Shown piece after piece: positions 42,429-51,505 of a DNA stretch of 64,000 bases (the stretch's first letter is position 1; each line of letters begins with the position of its first letter). The translations under genes and the position numbers were made by a program. The notes under the pieces are model-generated. The model saw nothing but the letters and a program-made list of their open reading frames with translations. It was not told the origin of the DNA and did no database searches. This stretch comes from CAVQGZ01 sp942491665 (GTDB lineage Bacteria; Actinomycetota; Actinomycetes; Jiangellales; Jiangellaceae): NCBI GenBank assembly GCA_942491665.1, contig CALOBR010000020.1, positions 1 to 64,000 of the forward strand, given 5' to 3'.

Positions 42429-43438
42429 GCGTTCCTCCTCGCGCCGGCAACGGCCCGCGCCGCGTCCGCGTCGTCGTCCTCGACCGCCTCGGCCGCCCGG
42501 CCGGTGAGCGACAGGAAGACGTCGTCAAGCGTGGGTCGGCGCAGCGCGACGTCGTCGAGGGCGATGCCCTCGGCGTCGAGCCTGCGCACGACCTCCATCA
42601 GATGGGTGGCGCCGCCGCTGGCGGGCACCGTGACGCGGCGGGTGTGCACGTCGATCTCGGCCGGGCCGAGGGCGTCGGGCTGCAGCAGCCCCACGGTCTG
42701 GTCGATGCGTGCCGCGTCGCGCACGACGACCTCGATGCGCTCCCCGCCGACCTGCGACTTGAGCTCGTCGGCAGTCCCGCGGGCGATGATGCGACCGTGG
42801 TCGACCACAGCGATGGTGTCGGCCAGCTCGTCCGCCTCCTCCAGGTACTGCGTGGTCAGCAGCAGCGTCGTCCCCTCGCGCACCAGGTCGCGGATGACCT
42901 CCCACATGCCCAGCCGGCTGCGCGGGTCGAGGCCGGTGGTGGGCTCGTCCAAGAACAGCAGCCGCGGGTGCCCGATCAGGGCCGAGGCCAGGTCGAGGCG
43001 CCGCCGCATGCCGCCTGAGTACGTCTTGGCCACCCGGTCGCCGGCGTCGGAGAGGGTGAACTGCTCCAACAGCTGGTCGGCCCGCTCGCGGGCCGCGGCC
43101 CGGGGCATCTGGTAGAGCCGGCCGAACATGGTCAGGTTCTCCCGGCCGGTCAGGTTCTCGTCCACCGCCGCGTACTGCCCCGACAGCCCGATCGAGCGAC
43201 GCACCTGCTGGGCCTCGGACACGACGTCGTGCCCGGCCACGGTGGCCCGACCGCCGTCGGGTTGCAGCAGAGTGGCGAGGATGCGCACGGTGGTGGTCTT
43301 GCCGGCCCCGTTCGGCCCGAGAAGGCCGAGCACGCTGCCTTCAGGCACCTCTAGGTCCACACCGTCCAGCGCGCGGACGTCGCCGGCACCACGTGTCTGG
43401 AAGATCTTGACCAGGCCTTCGGCCTCGATCGCGTTCAT
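42425..43438 (-). CDS. ABC exporter ATP-binding protein (DrrA-like)
   Basis: A 337-aa ATPase: Walker A GPNGAGKTTT, signature YSGGMRRRLDLASAL, Walker B LLFLDEPTTGLD, then a DrrA-type C-terminal extension (DUF4162-like) with RPTLDDVFLSLTG. GAAGGG upstream of the ATG may serve as ribosome-binding site. It makes a two-gene exporter operon with the permease. A relic of a similar ATPase lies at 22.2 kb. Confidence 0.94.
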   Translation of the reverse strand: MNAIEAEGLVKIFQTRGAGDVRALDGVDLEVPEGSVLGLLGPNGAGKTTTVRILATLLQPDGGRATVAGHDVVSEAQQVRRSIGLSGQYAAVDENLTGRENLTMFGRLYQMPRAAARERADQLLEQFTLSDAGDRVAKTYSGGMRRRLDLASALIGHPRLLFLDEPTTGLDPRSRLGMWEVIRDLVREGTTLLLTTQYLEEADELADTIAVVDHGRIIARGTADELKSQVGGERIEVVVRDAARIDQTVGLLQPDALGPAEIDVHTRRVTVPASGGATHLMEVVRRLDAEGIALDDVALRRPTLDDVFLSLTGRAAEAVEDDDADAARAVAGARRNA

Positions 43439-43492
43439 GGGGAAACCCTTCGTGCGGTGCTCACGTGGCTACTAAGCCGATAGCGCGGCCCG

Positions 43493-44707
43493 TCATTCCC
43501 GGACGACGTAACCTTCTGCGGCCAGCCCGGACAGGATTGTGGCACGGTGCTCCGGTCCCCGCGTCTCGACGTTCACGGCCACGTACACGTCGCCCACCGC
43601 CAAGGTCGCGCGGGTGCGCTCGTGCACCACGTCGAGCACGTTGGCGCCGAGGTCGGCGAGCAGCGCGATCAGCTCCGCCAGGCCCCCGGGCGAGTCCCGG
43701 ATGGGCGTGGTGAACGCCAGGTAGCGGCCGTCGGCTCGCATGCCGTGCCGGATGACGCGCATCACCAGCAGTGGGTCGATGTTGCCCCCAGAGACGGTTG
43801 CCACCACCGGGCCCCACACGTCGACCTTGCCGCTGGCCAGCGCGGCGACGGCAACCGCCCCGGCCGGCTCGGCGACGAGCTTGTTGCGCTCGAGCAGCCG
43901 GACGAGAGCGGCCGCGATGGCGTCCTCGTCGACCGTGACGATCTCGTCGACCTGCTCGGCGATCAGCGTGAAGGGCAGGTCACCCGGACGGGCAACGGCG
44001 ATGCCGTCGGCCATGGTGCTCATCTGGGTCAACGCGACCGGCTCACCGGCGGCGAGCGACGGCAGGTAGGCCGAGGCACCCGTGGCCTGAACTCCGACGA
44101 CCCTGATGTCCGGCCGAGCGTTCTTGATCACCGTGGCCATGCCCGCCAGCAGGCCACCACCGCCACAGCAGACGACCACGGTCGCGGCGTCGGGCGCCTG
44201 CTCCAGCACCTCCAGGGCCACGCTGCCCTGGCCCGCCACGACGTCGGGGTGGTCGAAGGGATGCACGAACACGGCACCGGTCCGCTCGGCATGACCCAGC
44301 GCCTCCTCCACCGCCTCGTCGAGGGTGGCCCCCGCGCTACGCACCTCGGCGCCGTAGCCGCGGGTTGCCCGCTCCTTCACCAGGGAGGCCCCCTCAGGCA
44401 TGTAGACGGTGACCGAGGTGTCGAGCATCGCCCCGGCGAGCGCCACCCCCTGGGCGTGGTTGCCAGCGCTGGCCGCCACGACGCCGCGCGCGCGTTCGTC
44501 TGCCGAGAGACGCTGGATGCGGGTGTAGGCGCCACGGAACTTGAACGACCCGGCCCGCTGAAGGTTCTCGCACTTGAGGTGTACCGGTACCCCCAGCGGC
44601 TCGCTGAGCCACCGGGCGTCGGCCAGCGGAGTCCGCCGCACGACGTCGTGCATCTGGGCAGCGGCCACGACAGCGTCAGCAGCAACCGTGGACGACAGGT
44701 GACTCAT
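43493..44707 (-). CDS. ilvA: Threonine ammonia-lyase (threonine deaminase)
   Basis: A 404-aa PLP enzyme turning threonine into 2-oxobutanoate. The Schiff-base lysine is in GSFKFRGAYTR, the PLP-phosphate loop is CCGGGGLLAG, and a single C-terminal ACT-like domain (DSPGGLAELIALLADLGANVL) follows. That matches the shorter, biosynthetic/catabolic type with one regulatory domain. CACACT lies 6 nt before the ATG. It is divergent from marR, with 79 bp between. Confidence 0.93.
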   Translation of the reverse strand: MSHLSSTVAADAVVAAAQMHDVVRRTPLADARWLSEPLGVPVHLKCENLQRAGSFKFRGAYTRIQRLSADERARGVVAASAGNHAQGVALAGAMLDTSVTVYMPEGASLVKERATRGYGAEVRSAGATLDEAVEEALGHAERTGAVFVHPFDHPDVVAGQGSVALEVLEQAPDAATVVVCCGGGGLLAGMATVIKNARPDIRVVGVQATGASAYLPSLAAGEPVALTQMSTMADGIAVARPGDLPFTLIAEQVDEIVTVDEDAIAAALVRLLERNKLVAEPAGAVAVAALASGKVDVWGPVVATVSGGNIDPLLVMRVIRHGMRADGRYLAFTTPIRDSPGGLAELIALLADLGANVLDVVHERTRATLAVGDVYVAVNVETRGPEHRATILSGLAAEGYVVRE

Positions 44708-44774
44708 GCGCGAAGTGTGGACCCTCCGGCTTCCCGCCGACCTTCACATGCTGCGTTCCCCACGCCACTGCACC

Positions 44775-44800
44775 TATGGTTGCGTGGTGCAACCAACCAT
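44775..44800 (+). promoter_or_regulatory. marR operator overlapping a leaderless promoter and start codon
   Basis: TGGTTGC-GTGGT-GCAACCA (44777-44795) is a perfect 7-bp-arm palindrome; ATGGTTG (44776-44782) and CAACCAT (44794-44800) add a second, nested symmetry. TATGGT (44775-44780) is a -10 box 6 nt before GTG 44787. A MarR dimer bound here would cover both the -10 box and the start codon, so autoregulation of the whole operon is likely. Confidence 0.65.
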
Positions 44801-45254
44801 CGCGCCCTCGGATGCAGGATCGGCGCACGATGATCCGTCGCTGGTGCCGGACCTGTACAGGGTCATCCGCCGACTGCGCACCTCGGGCGGCTCGCCACCC
44901 ACCATCGACGTCACCGCGATGATGCTCCTGCACAAGCTCGGCTGCGAGGGGCCGCGCCGGCCGTCCGACCTTGCCCTGGACTTCGGCCTCGACCTCTCCA
45001 CGGTCAGCCGTCACGTCCGCGCCCTCGAGCACGACGGGCTGCTGGCTCGCGAGCCTGACCCCGACGACGGGCGCGCTCACCTGGTGAGCGTCACCGAGCC
45101 GGGGACGACGGTCATGACCCATGCCTTTCGACGCCGCGAGATCGCCGTGACCGACGCTCTTGCCGGCTGGCCCGCCGACGACGTCGCCGCCCTGCACACG
45201 CTTCTCGGCCGGCTGGCCGACGACCTCGACCACCTTGCTGAGGAGACCTCATGA
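44787..45254 (+). CDS. MarR-family transcriptional regulator
   Basis: A 155-aa winged-helix repressor: the recognition helix region is RPSDLALDFGLDLSTVSRHVRALEHDGLLAREPDPDDGR in pieces typical of MarR, with the DGR wing. The start GTG 44787 is chosen because TATGGT lies 6 nt upstream; GTG 44784 directly precedes it. It overlaps the following transporter gene by 4 bp (ATGA). It likely senses a small toxic molecule and controls the five-gene operon. Confidence 0.9.
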   Translation: MQPTIAPSDAGSAHDDPSLVPDLYRVIRRLRTSGGSPPTIDVTAMMLLHKLGCEGPRRPSDLALDFGLDLSTVSRHVRALEHDGLLAREPDPDDGRAHLVSVTEPGTTVMTHAFRRREIAVTDALAGWPADDVAALHTLLGRLADDLDHLAEETS

Positions 45255-46843
45255 CCGAGCCCAACGAGCCCACCTCGACAGCCGGGCCGACCGAACCGAC
45301 CCCGCCGGGCGGCGTCCCGGCACCGATGACCCACCGCGAGGTGCTCGTCGTCATCGGCGGGCTCATGGTCGGGCTCTTCTTGGCCGCGCTCGACCAGACG
45401 ATCGTCGCCACGGCACTCCCGACGATCGTGGGCGAGCTCGGCGGCATCGAGCAGTACTCCTGGACGGTCACGGCCTACCTGCTGACGGCCACGGCCTCCA
45501 CACCGCTGTACGGCAAGATCGGCGACCTCTACGGACGCAAGTCGGTCTTCCAGGCCGCCGTTGTCATCTTCGTGCTCGGCTCTCTCATCTCCGCCGTCGC
45601 CACGAGCATGGGCGTTCTGATCATCGGCCGTGCCGTGCAGGGCCTCGGCGCGGGCGGCCTCATCGCCCTCACGCTGGCCATCGTGGGCGACATCGTCAGC
45701 CCGCGCGAGCGTGGCCGCTACCAAGGGCTCTTCGGTGCCGTCTTCGGCATCTCCAGCGTCCTCGGCCCGCTGCTGGGTGGATTCTTCACCGAGTCGCTGT
45801 CGTGGCGCTGGGTGTTCTGGATCAACGTGCCGCTCGGCCTGGTGGCTCTGATCACGATCCAGCGAACGCTGCACCTGCCCAAGAAGCGGGTGGAGCACTC
45901 GATCGACTACGTCGGGGCAGCACTGATCGTCGCGGCCGTGAGCTCGATCCTGCTGGTCACCGTCTGGGGGGGCAACGAGTACGAGTGGAACGACCCGTTG
46001 ATCATCGGCCTGGCCGTGCTCGGGGTCGCCCTGATCGGGGTGTTCGTCGCCTGGGAGCTGCGCGTGCCCGAGCCGCTGCTGCCGATGCGCCTGTTCACGA
46101 ACCCGGTGTTCAGCAACACCAGTGCGGTCAGCTTCTTGTTCGGCATCGCGTTCTTCGGTGGAATCATCTACCTGCCGGTCTACCTGCAGGTCGTGCGTGG
46201 GTACGGGCCGACGGCCTCCGGACTGCTGCTGCTGCCGCTGGTGCTGGGCATCTTCATCACCTCCACCGGGTCCGGACTGCTCATCACGCGAACCGGTCGC
46301 TACAAGATCTTTCCGGTGGCCGGCCTGGGGATCATCGCGGCAGCGATGCTCTGGCTGTCCACGCTCGAGGTCGACACCCCGATGTGGAACGTCTCCCTAC
46401 GCATCTTCGTGCTGGGGTTCGGTCTGGGTCTGGTCATCCAGACTCTCGTGGTGGCCGTCCAGAACGCCGTCGCCCCGCGCGACCTGGGGGTCGCCACGAG
46501 CAGCAACACCTTCTTCCGCTCCATGGGCGGAGCCATCGGCACGGCCGTGTTCGGCTCCATCCTCACCGCGACGCTCACCAGCTCGCTGGCCGAGCGGTTC
46601 CCCAGCGGAACGCCTGCCGGGGTTGACCCCTCGGCGATCTCCGGCACGCCGGAGGCGATCCAGGCACTGCCCGACGCCGCCAGGGAGCCACTGCTGGCGT
46701 CGTTCATGGACGCCATCGACCGCGTGTTCTTCGTCGCCGTCCCGGTCGTGATCGTCGCCTTCGTGCTGACGCTGTTCCTGAAGGAGCTGAAGCTGCGCGA
46801 GACGTCCGGGCTTCAGGAGGACGCCCGCGAGCCGATGGCGTGA
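45251..46843 (+). CDS. MFS multidrug transporter, 14-helix DHA2 (EmrB/QacA) type
   Basis: A 530-aa drug:proton antiporter with 14 predicted helices. Motif A appears as GKIGDLYGRKSVF; the DHA2 start LDQTIVATALPTI is clear; GPLLGGFFTESLSWRWVFWINVPLG is motif C/D of the family. It overlaps marR upstream and the next MFS gene downstream by 4 bp each. Expected to be de-repressed by the MarR ligand. Confidence 0.94.
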   Translation: MTEPNEPTSTAGPTEPTPPGGVPAPMTHREVLVVIGGLMVGLFLAALDQTIVATALPTIVGELGGIEQYSWTVTAYLLTATASTPLYGKIGDLYGRKSVFQAAVVIFVLGSLISAVATSMGVLIIGRAVQGLGAGGLIALTLAIVGDIVSPRERGRYQGLFGAVFGISSVLGPLLGGFFTESLSWRWVFWINVPLGLVALITIQRTLHLPKKRVEHSIDYVGAALIVAAVSSILLVTVWGGNEYEWNDPLIIGLAVLGVALIGVFVAWELRVPEPLLPMRLFTNPVFSNTSAVSFLFGIAFFGGIIYLPVYLQVVRGYGPTASGLLLLPLVLGIFITSTGSGLLITRTGRYKIFPVAGLGIIAAAMLWLSTLEVDTPMWNVSLRIFVLGFGLGLVIQTLVVAVQNAVAPRDLGVATSSNTFFRSMGGAIGTAVFGSILTATLTSSLAERFPSGTPAGVDPSAISGTPEAIQALPDAAREPLLASFMDAIDRVFFVAVPVVIVAFVLTLFLKELKLRETSGLQEDAREPMA

Positions 46844-48105
46844 CGCCAAGCACGACTCGGGGTCGGCTGCGCGGGGACCTGCCGGTCGAGGTGCTCATCC
46901 TGGCGGCCATCGCCTTCGCGGTGGCCGTCGGGTTCGGCATCGTCGCGCCCGTCATCCCGCTCTACGCCACCGAGTTCGGCGTCGGCCCGACCGCGGCGGG
47001 CGCTGTGGTGTCGGTGTTCGCGGGCATGCGTCTGGTGTCGGGCCTGCTTGGTGGACGCCTGGTCAACAGGTTCTCCGAGCAGTCCGTGCTCACCGCCGGA
47101 CTGGCCATCGTCGCGGTGTCGAGCCTGTTCGCCGGCTCGGCGCAGACCTACGCGCAGCTGCTCGTGATGCGTGGGGCCGGCGGTATCGGGTCGGCGATGT
47201 TCACCGTGTCGGCCTTCGCCCTGCTGTACCGGGTGGTGTCGCCAGGCATGCGCGGACGGGGAGCGGGCATGGTCCAGGGCGGCTTTCTGCTCGGCGGCAT
47301 CGCCGGTCCCGCGATCGGCGGGCTGCTCGCTGAGGCCTCGCTGCGCGCTCCGTTCTTCGTCTACGCGGGAACCTTGGGGGTCGCCGCGCTCATCTCCGGA
47401 GTCGCGCTGCGCGGCGCCGCCACAGCGCGCCGCGAGGCCGGCACACCGGAGTCGACAGAGCCGGTGACCTCGCTGCGCACAGCGCTGCGCTCGCGGGCCT
47501 ACATCGCCGCACTCGTCACCCAGGTGGGAACCGGGTGGGCGCTGTTCGGCATCCGCTCGTCGCTGATCCCGCTGTTCGTGGCCGACTCCCTGGGCCTGTC
47601 CGCCCGGTGGGTGGGGATCGGCTTCGTCATCAGCGCCGTCGTTCAGGGGGCCCTGCTGATCCCGGCCGGGCGGTTCGTCGACACCGTCGGGCGCCGCCCC
47701 GGCATGGTCGGTGGCGGAGCCGTCGCCACCGTCGCGATCGCGTTGCTGGCCCTGTGGCCGACACAGCCGGCCTTCTTGGTCTCGATGGCGGTCTATGGGG
47801 CCGGCGCTGCCCTGCTCGGCACGGCGCCGGCGGCGGTGGTGGGCGACGTGGTCGGCAGCCGGGGCGGCACCGTGGTGGCGGTGTCGCAGATGGCCTCCGA
47901 CGTCGGCGCGATCGTCGGCCCCCTCGTGGCGGGGCTGCTCGTGCAGACCGGGTCGTACCAGCTGGCCTTCGCGGTGACTGCGGGCGTCGTCGCCATCGGT
48001 GCCCTGGTCAGCCTGTCCATGCCCGAGACGCGCACCTCGGTTGCCGAGACGAGTCGGTTGTCACCAGGCGTGGGCGACGAGGGCGACGTAGCGTCGCGGC
48101 CGTGA
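46840..48105 (+). CDS. MFS transporter, 12-helix type
   Basis: A 421-aa transporter, shorter than its neighbour, with about 12 helices. It opens AIAFAVAVGFGIVAPVIPLYA, and motif-A-like segments are GLLGGRLVNRFSEQ and PAGRFVDTVGRRPG. Two unlike MFS pumps in one operon suggest related substrates or import/export of a product. GTG 46840 overlaps the stop of the previous gene (GTGA); the next gene overlaps by 4 bp. Confidence 0.9.
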   Translation: MTPSTTRGRLRGDLPVEVLILAAIAFAVAVGFGIVAPVIPLYATEFGVGPTAAGAVVSVFAGMRLVSGLLGGRLVNRFSEQSVLTAGLAIVAVSSLFAGSAQTYAQLLVMRGAGGIGSAMFTVSAFALLYRVVSPGMRGRGAGMVQGGFLLGGIAGPAIGGLLAEASLRAPFFVYAGTLGVAALISGVALRGAATARREAGTPESTEPVTSLRTALRSRAYIAALVTQVGTGWALFGIRSSLIPLFVADSLGLSARWVGIGFVISAVVQGALLIPAGRFVDTVGRRPGMVGGGAVATVAIALLALWPTQPAFLVSMAVYGAGAALLGTAPAAVVGDVVGSRGGTVVAVSQMASDVGAIVGPLVAGLLVQTGSYQLAFAVTAGVVAIGALVSLSMPETRTSVAETSRLSPGVGDEGDVASRP

Positions 48106-49514
48106 CCAAGGCGTCCGGTTCCACTCCCCCGCCCACCCCGGCCACGGTGGGCGAGCTGCGCGCGTCCGGCCACGACTACCGCTCGGTCAAGGACGAGGTG
48201 CGCACCAACCTGGTCGCCGCGATGCGGGCGGGGACGCCGCGCTTCGGTGGCATCGTCGGCTACGACGACACGGTCGTCCCCGAGCTCGAGCGTGCGCTGC
48301 TGGCCGGGCACGACCTAGTGCTGCTCGGCGAGCGCGGCCAGGGCAAGACGCGACTGGCCCGCTTGCTGGTGGACCTGCTCGACGAGTGGACGCCGGTGAT
48401 CACGGGCTCGGAGATCCCCGAGCACCCTCTCGCCCCGGTGACGCCGTGGGCCGTGCGGATGGCTGCCGAGCTGGGCGACGACCTGCCCGTCTCGTGGCTG
48501 CACCGGTCGCTGCGCTACGGGGAGAAGCTCGCGACCCCCGACACGAGCGTCGGCGACCTCGTCGGCGACGTCGACCCCACCAAGGTTGCCGAGGGCCGAC
48601 GACTGGGCGACCCCGAGACCGTGCACTACGGCCTCGTCCCGCGCACCAACCGCGGGGTGTTCGTGGTCAACGAGCTGCCCGACCTGGCCGAGCGCATCCA
48701 GGTGGCGCTGCTCAACGTGCTGGAGGAGCGCGACATCCAGGTGCGCGGGTACTCCCTGCGCCTGCCGCTGGACCTGCTTCTCGTGGCGACCGCCAACCCG
48801 GAGGACTACACCAACCGAGGCCGCATCATCACCCCGCTCAAAGACCGCTTCGGTGCCGAGGTGCGCACCCACTACCCGCTGACCGTCGCCGACGAGGTCG
48901 ACCTCGTGCGCCAGGAGGCGCGGCTGGTCGCCGACGTCCCCGAGCCGGTGCTGGAGGTGGTGGCGCAGTTCGCCCGTGGTGTGCGCGCCTCGCCCGCTGT
49001 CGACCAGCGCTCCGGCGTGTCGGCCCGCTTTGCGGTCGCCTGCGCAGAAGGAGCCGCCGCGTCCGCCCTGCGCCGCGGTGCGCTCACTGGCGAGGACGAC
49101 CCGGTCGCCCGGGTCAGCGACCTCGCGGCCGTCGTCGCGACGCTGCGCGGCAAAGTGGAGTTCGAGATGGGGCACGAGGGCCGCGAGCGCGACGTGCTCG
49201 ACCACCTGCTGCGGGTCGCCGTTGCCGACGTTTTCCGAGAGCGCATGCGCGGCCACGACCTTGCGCCGCTCACGCAGCGCTTCGCCGAAGGTGCGACAGT
49301 CGAGGACGGAGACCTGGTCGAGTCCGCCTCCCTGCTTGACCAGCTGGGCCCCGTCCCAGGTCTCGCCCGGATGCTCGACGCGCTCGGCCTCGCCGATGCG
49401 TCCACCCCGGCCGAGGCCGCCGCCGGGGTCGAGATGATGCTGGAGGGTCTGCACCTGACGCGACGTCTCGCCAAGGACGTCGTGGAGGACGGACGGGCGG
49501 TCTACTCGGCGTGA
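48102..49514 (+). CDS. AAA+ ATPase, magnesium-chelatase/MoxR-like
   Basis: A 470-aa ATPase: Walker A GERGQGKTRLARLL, sensor-type region GVFVVNELPDLAERIQVALLNVLEERDIQVRGY in fragments, sensor 1 LLLVATANPEDYTNRG and the arginine-rich PLKDRFGAE. It resembles the chelatase I subunit. Together with the following VWA protein it forms the AAA-VWA pair used to remodel or load cofactors on targets. GTG 48102 overlaps the MFS stop by 4 bp. Confidence 0.9.
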   Translation: MTKASGSTPPPTPATVGELRASGHDYRSVKDEVRTNLVAAMRAGTPRFGGIVGYDDTVVPELERALLAGHDLVLLGERGQGKTRLARLLVDLLDEWTPVITGSEIPEHPLAPVTPWAVRMAAELGDDLPVSWLHRSLRYGEKLATPDTSVGDLVGDVDPTKVAEGRRLGDPETVHYGLVPRTNRGVFVVNELPDLAERIQVALLNVLEERDIQVRGYSLRLPLDLLLVATANPEDYTNRGRIITPLKDRFGAEVRTHYPLTVADEVDLVRQEARLVADVPEPVLEVVAQFARGVRASPAVDQRSGVSARFAVACAEGAAASALRRGALTGEDDPVARVSDLAAVVATLRGKVEFEMGHEGRERDVLDHLLRVAVADVFRERMRGHDLAPLTQRFAEGATVEDGDLVESASLLDQLGPVPGLARMLDALGLADASTPAEAAAGVEMMLEGLHLTRRLAKDVVEDGRAVYSA

Positions 49515-51460
49515 GCCGGTACCGGTACGGGGCCTGGCGCGGCGGTGACGACCCGCTGGCCCCGCCGTACGACGTGTCGTCGGCGGTCGACCGGATGGGA
49601 CGCGACGTGCTGGAGGGCGCCTCGGTCGCCGAGGCCCGCGACGCGCTGTTCCAGCGCGGCGACGGCGAGCGCCGGGGGTTGGCCGAGCTGCGGGAGCAGC
49701 TGCGCCGCCGTCGTGACGAGCTGCGCCGGGGTCGTCTCGACGGCGCGTTGCAGCAGGCCCGCGACACCCTCGACGACGCGCTGGAGGCCGAACGGGCCGC
49801 CCTGGCCGGCGACGACTCGCCCCGGGCACGCGACGACGAGGCAACGCTCGACCGGCTGCCCGACAACGTCGCCCAAGCCGTCCGCGACCTGGCCGACTAC
49901 GAGTGGAGCTCCGAGCAGGCCCGCACGCTGTACGAAAGCATCCGCGGCCAGGTGCGCGACGACGTGCTGCGCCAGCAGGTCGACCGGTCGCGCCCGGACG
50001 GACAGCCGGCCGACACCGCAGCACTCAAAGACCTGCTGGCCGACCTGAACTCGCTGCTCGACGCGCACGCCCGCGGTGAGGACACCACCGAGCAGTTCGC
50101 CGAGTTCATGCAGCGCCACGGCGAGGCGTTCGGTGAGAACCCGCGCACCACCGACGAGCTCATCGACCTGCTGGCCCAGCGCGCAGCAGCCGCCGAGAAG
50201 CTGCTGGCCAGCCTGACACCCGAGCAGCGCGAGCAGCTGCGCGACCTGATCGAGCAGGCGCTCGCCGACGACATCGACCTGGCCTCCCAGATGCAGCAGC
50301 TCCGCGACAACCTGGCGACGCTGCGGCCAGGCATGGACCGCCGCCCAGGCCGGTCGACCGGCTCGGGTGAGCCGCTGGGCTACGTCGAGGCGACCGACGC
50401 GCTCAGCGAGTCCGCGCGCCTCGACGACCTCATCGACCAGCTCGGGCAGAGCTACCCGGGCGCCACGCTGGACGATATCGACCTCGAGGCGGTCACGGAG
50501 TACCTCGGACCCGCGGCCGCCACCGACCTAGCCGCCCTGCGACGTCTGGAGCGCGAGCTCGAGGACCAGGGATGGGTGACCGGCACCCGAAGCACCCTCG
50601 AGCTGTCTGCCAAGGCCGTCCGAAGGCTCGGCCAGACCGCCCTGCGGCGCGTTCTCGAGCAGGGACGCCAGGCCGGGAGCGGCCCGCACGAGGTGCACCG
50701 GGCAGGGGCCGCAGGCGAGACCACCGGCGCGTCACGGGCGTGGGAGCTGGGTGACGAGCAGCCGCTCGACGTGGTGCGCACCCTCACCCAGGCGCAGCTA
50801 CGGCGGGCGGCCGCCGGGACCGACCGGGTTGCTGGCGACGCCCGGCTGCTGCCGGCCGACCTGACGGTGCTGGAGACCGAGACCCGCACCTCGGCCGCCG
50901 TCGCCCTGCTGGTCGACCTGTCGTACTCGATGGCCGCCGAGGGCCGCTGGGGACCGATGAAGCAGACGGCGCTGGCCCTGCAGCACCTGGTGAGTACTCG
51001 GTTTCGCCGCGACACGCTGCAGATCGTCGGGTTCGACCGGTGGGCGCGCGAGATCGGGACGACCGAGCTCGCCACCGTCGAACCGTCCTACATCCCGGGC
51101 ACGAACCTCGCGCACGCCCTCGCGCTCGCGCACCGCTTCGTGCGGCGGCACCCGTCCGCCCAGCCTGTGGTGCTCGTGGTCACCGACGGTGAGCCGACCG
51201 CGCACCTGGACACCTCCGGCGAGGCCGTGTTCTCGTGGCCACCGATGCGCGCGACGGTCGCAGCCACCGTCACCGAGGTCGACGCCCTGACCAGGCTCGG
51301 GGCAGCGCTCACGCTCGTGCGCCTGGGCGACGACCCTGGTCTGGCACGCTTCGTGGACGCGCTGGCCCGCCGCAGCGGTGGGCGCGTGCTGAGCCCGTCG
51401 GTCGACCGGCTCGGTGAGTACGTCGTCAACGACTACGTGCGGGCGCGGCGCGGGCGCTGA
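49511..51460 (+). CDS. VWA-domain protein partner of the AAA+ ATPase
   Basis: A 649-aa protein. The N-terminal two thirds are helical and charged (RREQ/ARDDL-rich, coiled-coil-like). The C-terminal VWA domain (about 455-640) has an intact MIDAS: DLSYS, a conserved threonine region PGTNLAHAL and VTDGEPTAH. It resembles the chelatase D / CoxE-like partners of MoxR ATPases. GTG 49511 overlaps the ATPase stop by 4 bp. The target of the pair is not coded here. Confidence 0.88.
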   Translation: MSRYRYGAWRGGDDPLAPPYDVSSAVDRMGRDVLEGASVAEARDALFQRGDGERRGLAELREQLRRRRDELRRGRLDGALQQARDTLDDALEAERAALAGDDSPRARDDEATLDRLPDNVAQAVRDLADYEWSSEQARTLYESIRGQVRDDVLRQQVDRSRPDGQPADTAALKDLLADLNSLLDAHARGEDTTEQFAEFMQRHGEAFGENPRTTDELIDLLAQRAAAAEKLLASLTPEQREQLRDLIEQALADDIDLASQMQQLRDNLATLRPGMDRRPGRSTGSGEPLGYVEATDALSESARLDDLIDQLGQSYPGATLDDIDLEAVTEYLGPAAATDLAALRRLERELEDQGWVTGTRSTLELSAKAVRRLGQTALRRVLEQGRQAGSGPHEVHRAGAAGETTGASRAWELGDEQPLDVVRTLTQAQLRRAAAGTDRVAGDARLLPADLTVLETETRTSAAVALLVDLSYSMAAEGRWGPMKQTALALQHLVSTRFRRDTLQIVGFDRWAREIGTTELATVEPSYIPGTNLAHALALAHRFVRRHPSAQPVVLVVTDGEPTAHLDTSGEAVFSWPPMRATVAATVTEVDALTRLGAALTLVRLGDDPGLARFVDALARRSGGRVLSPSVDRLGEYVVNDYVRARRGR

Positions 51461-51505
51461 CACCCCGTCCGGGCGCTGGCAACTCTGGCGCCGGCCCTCC
51501 TGGCG

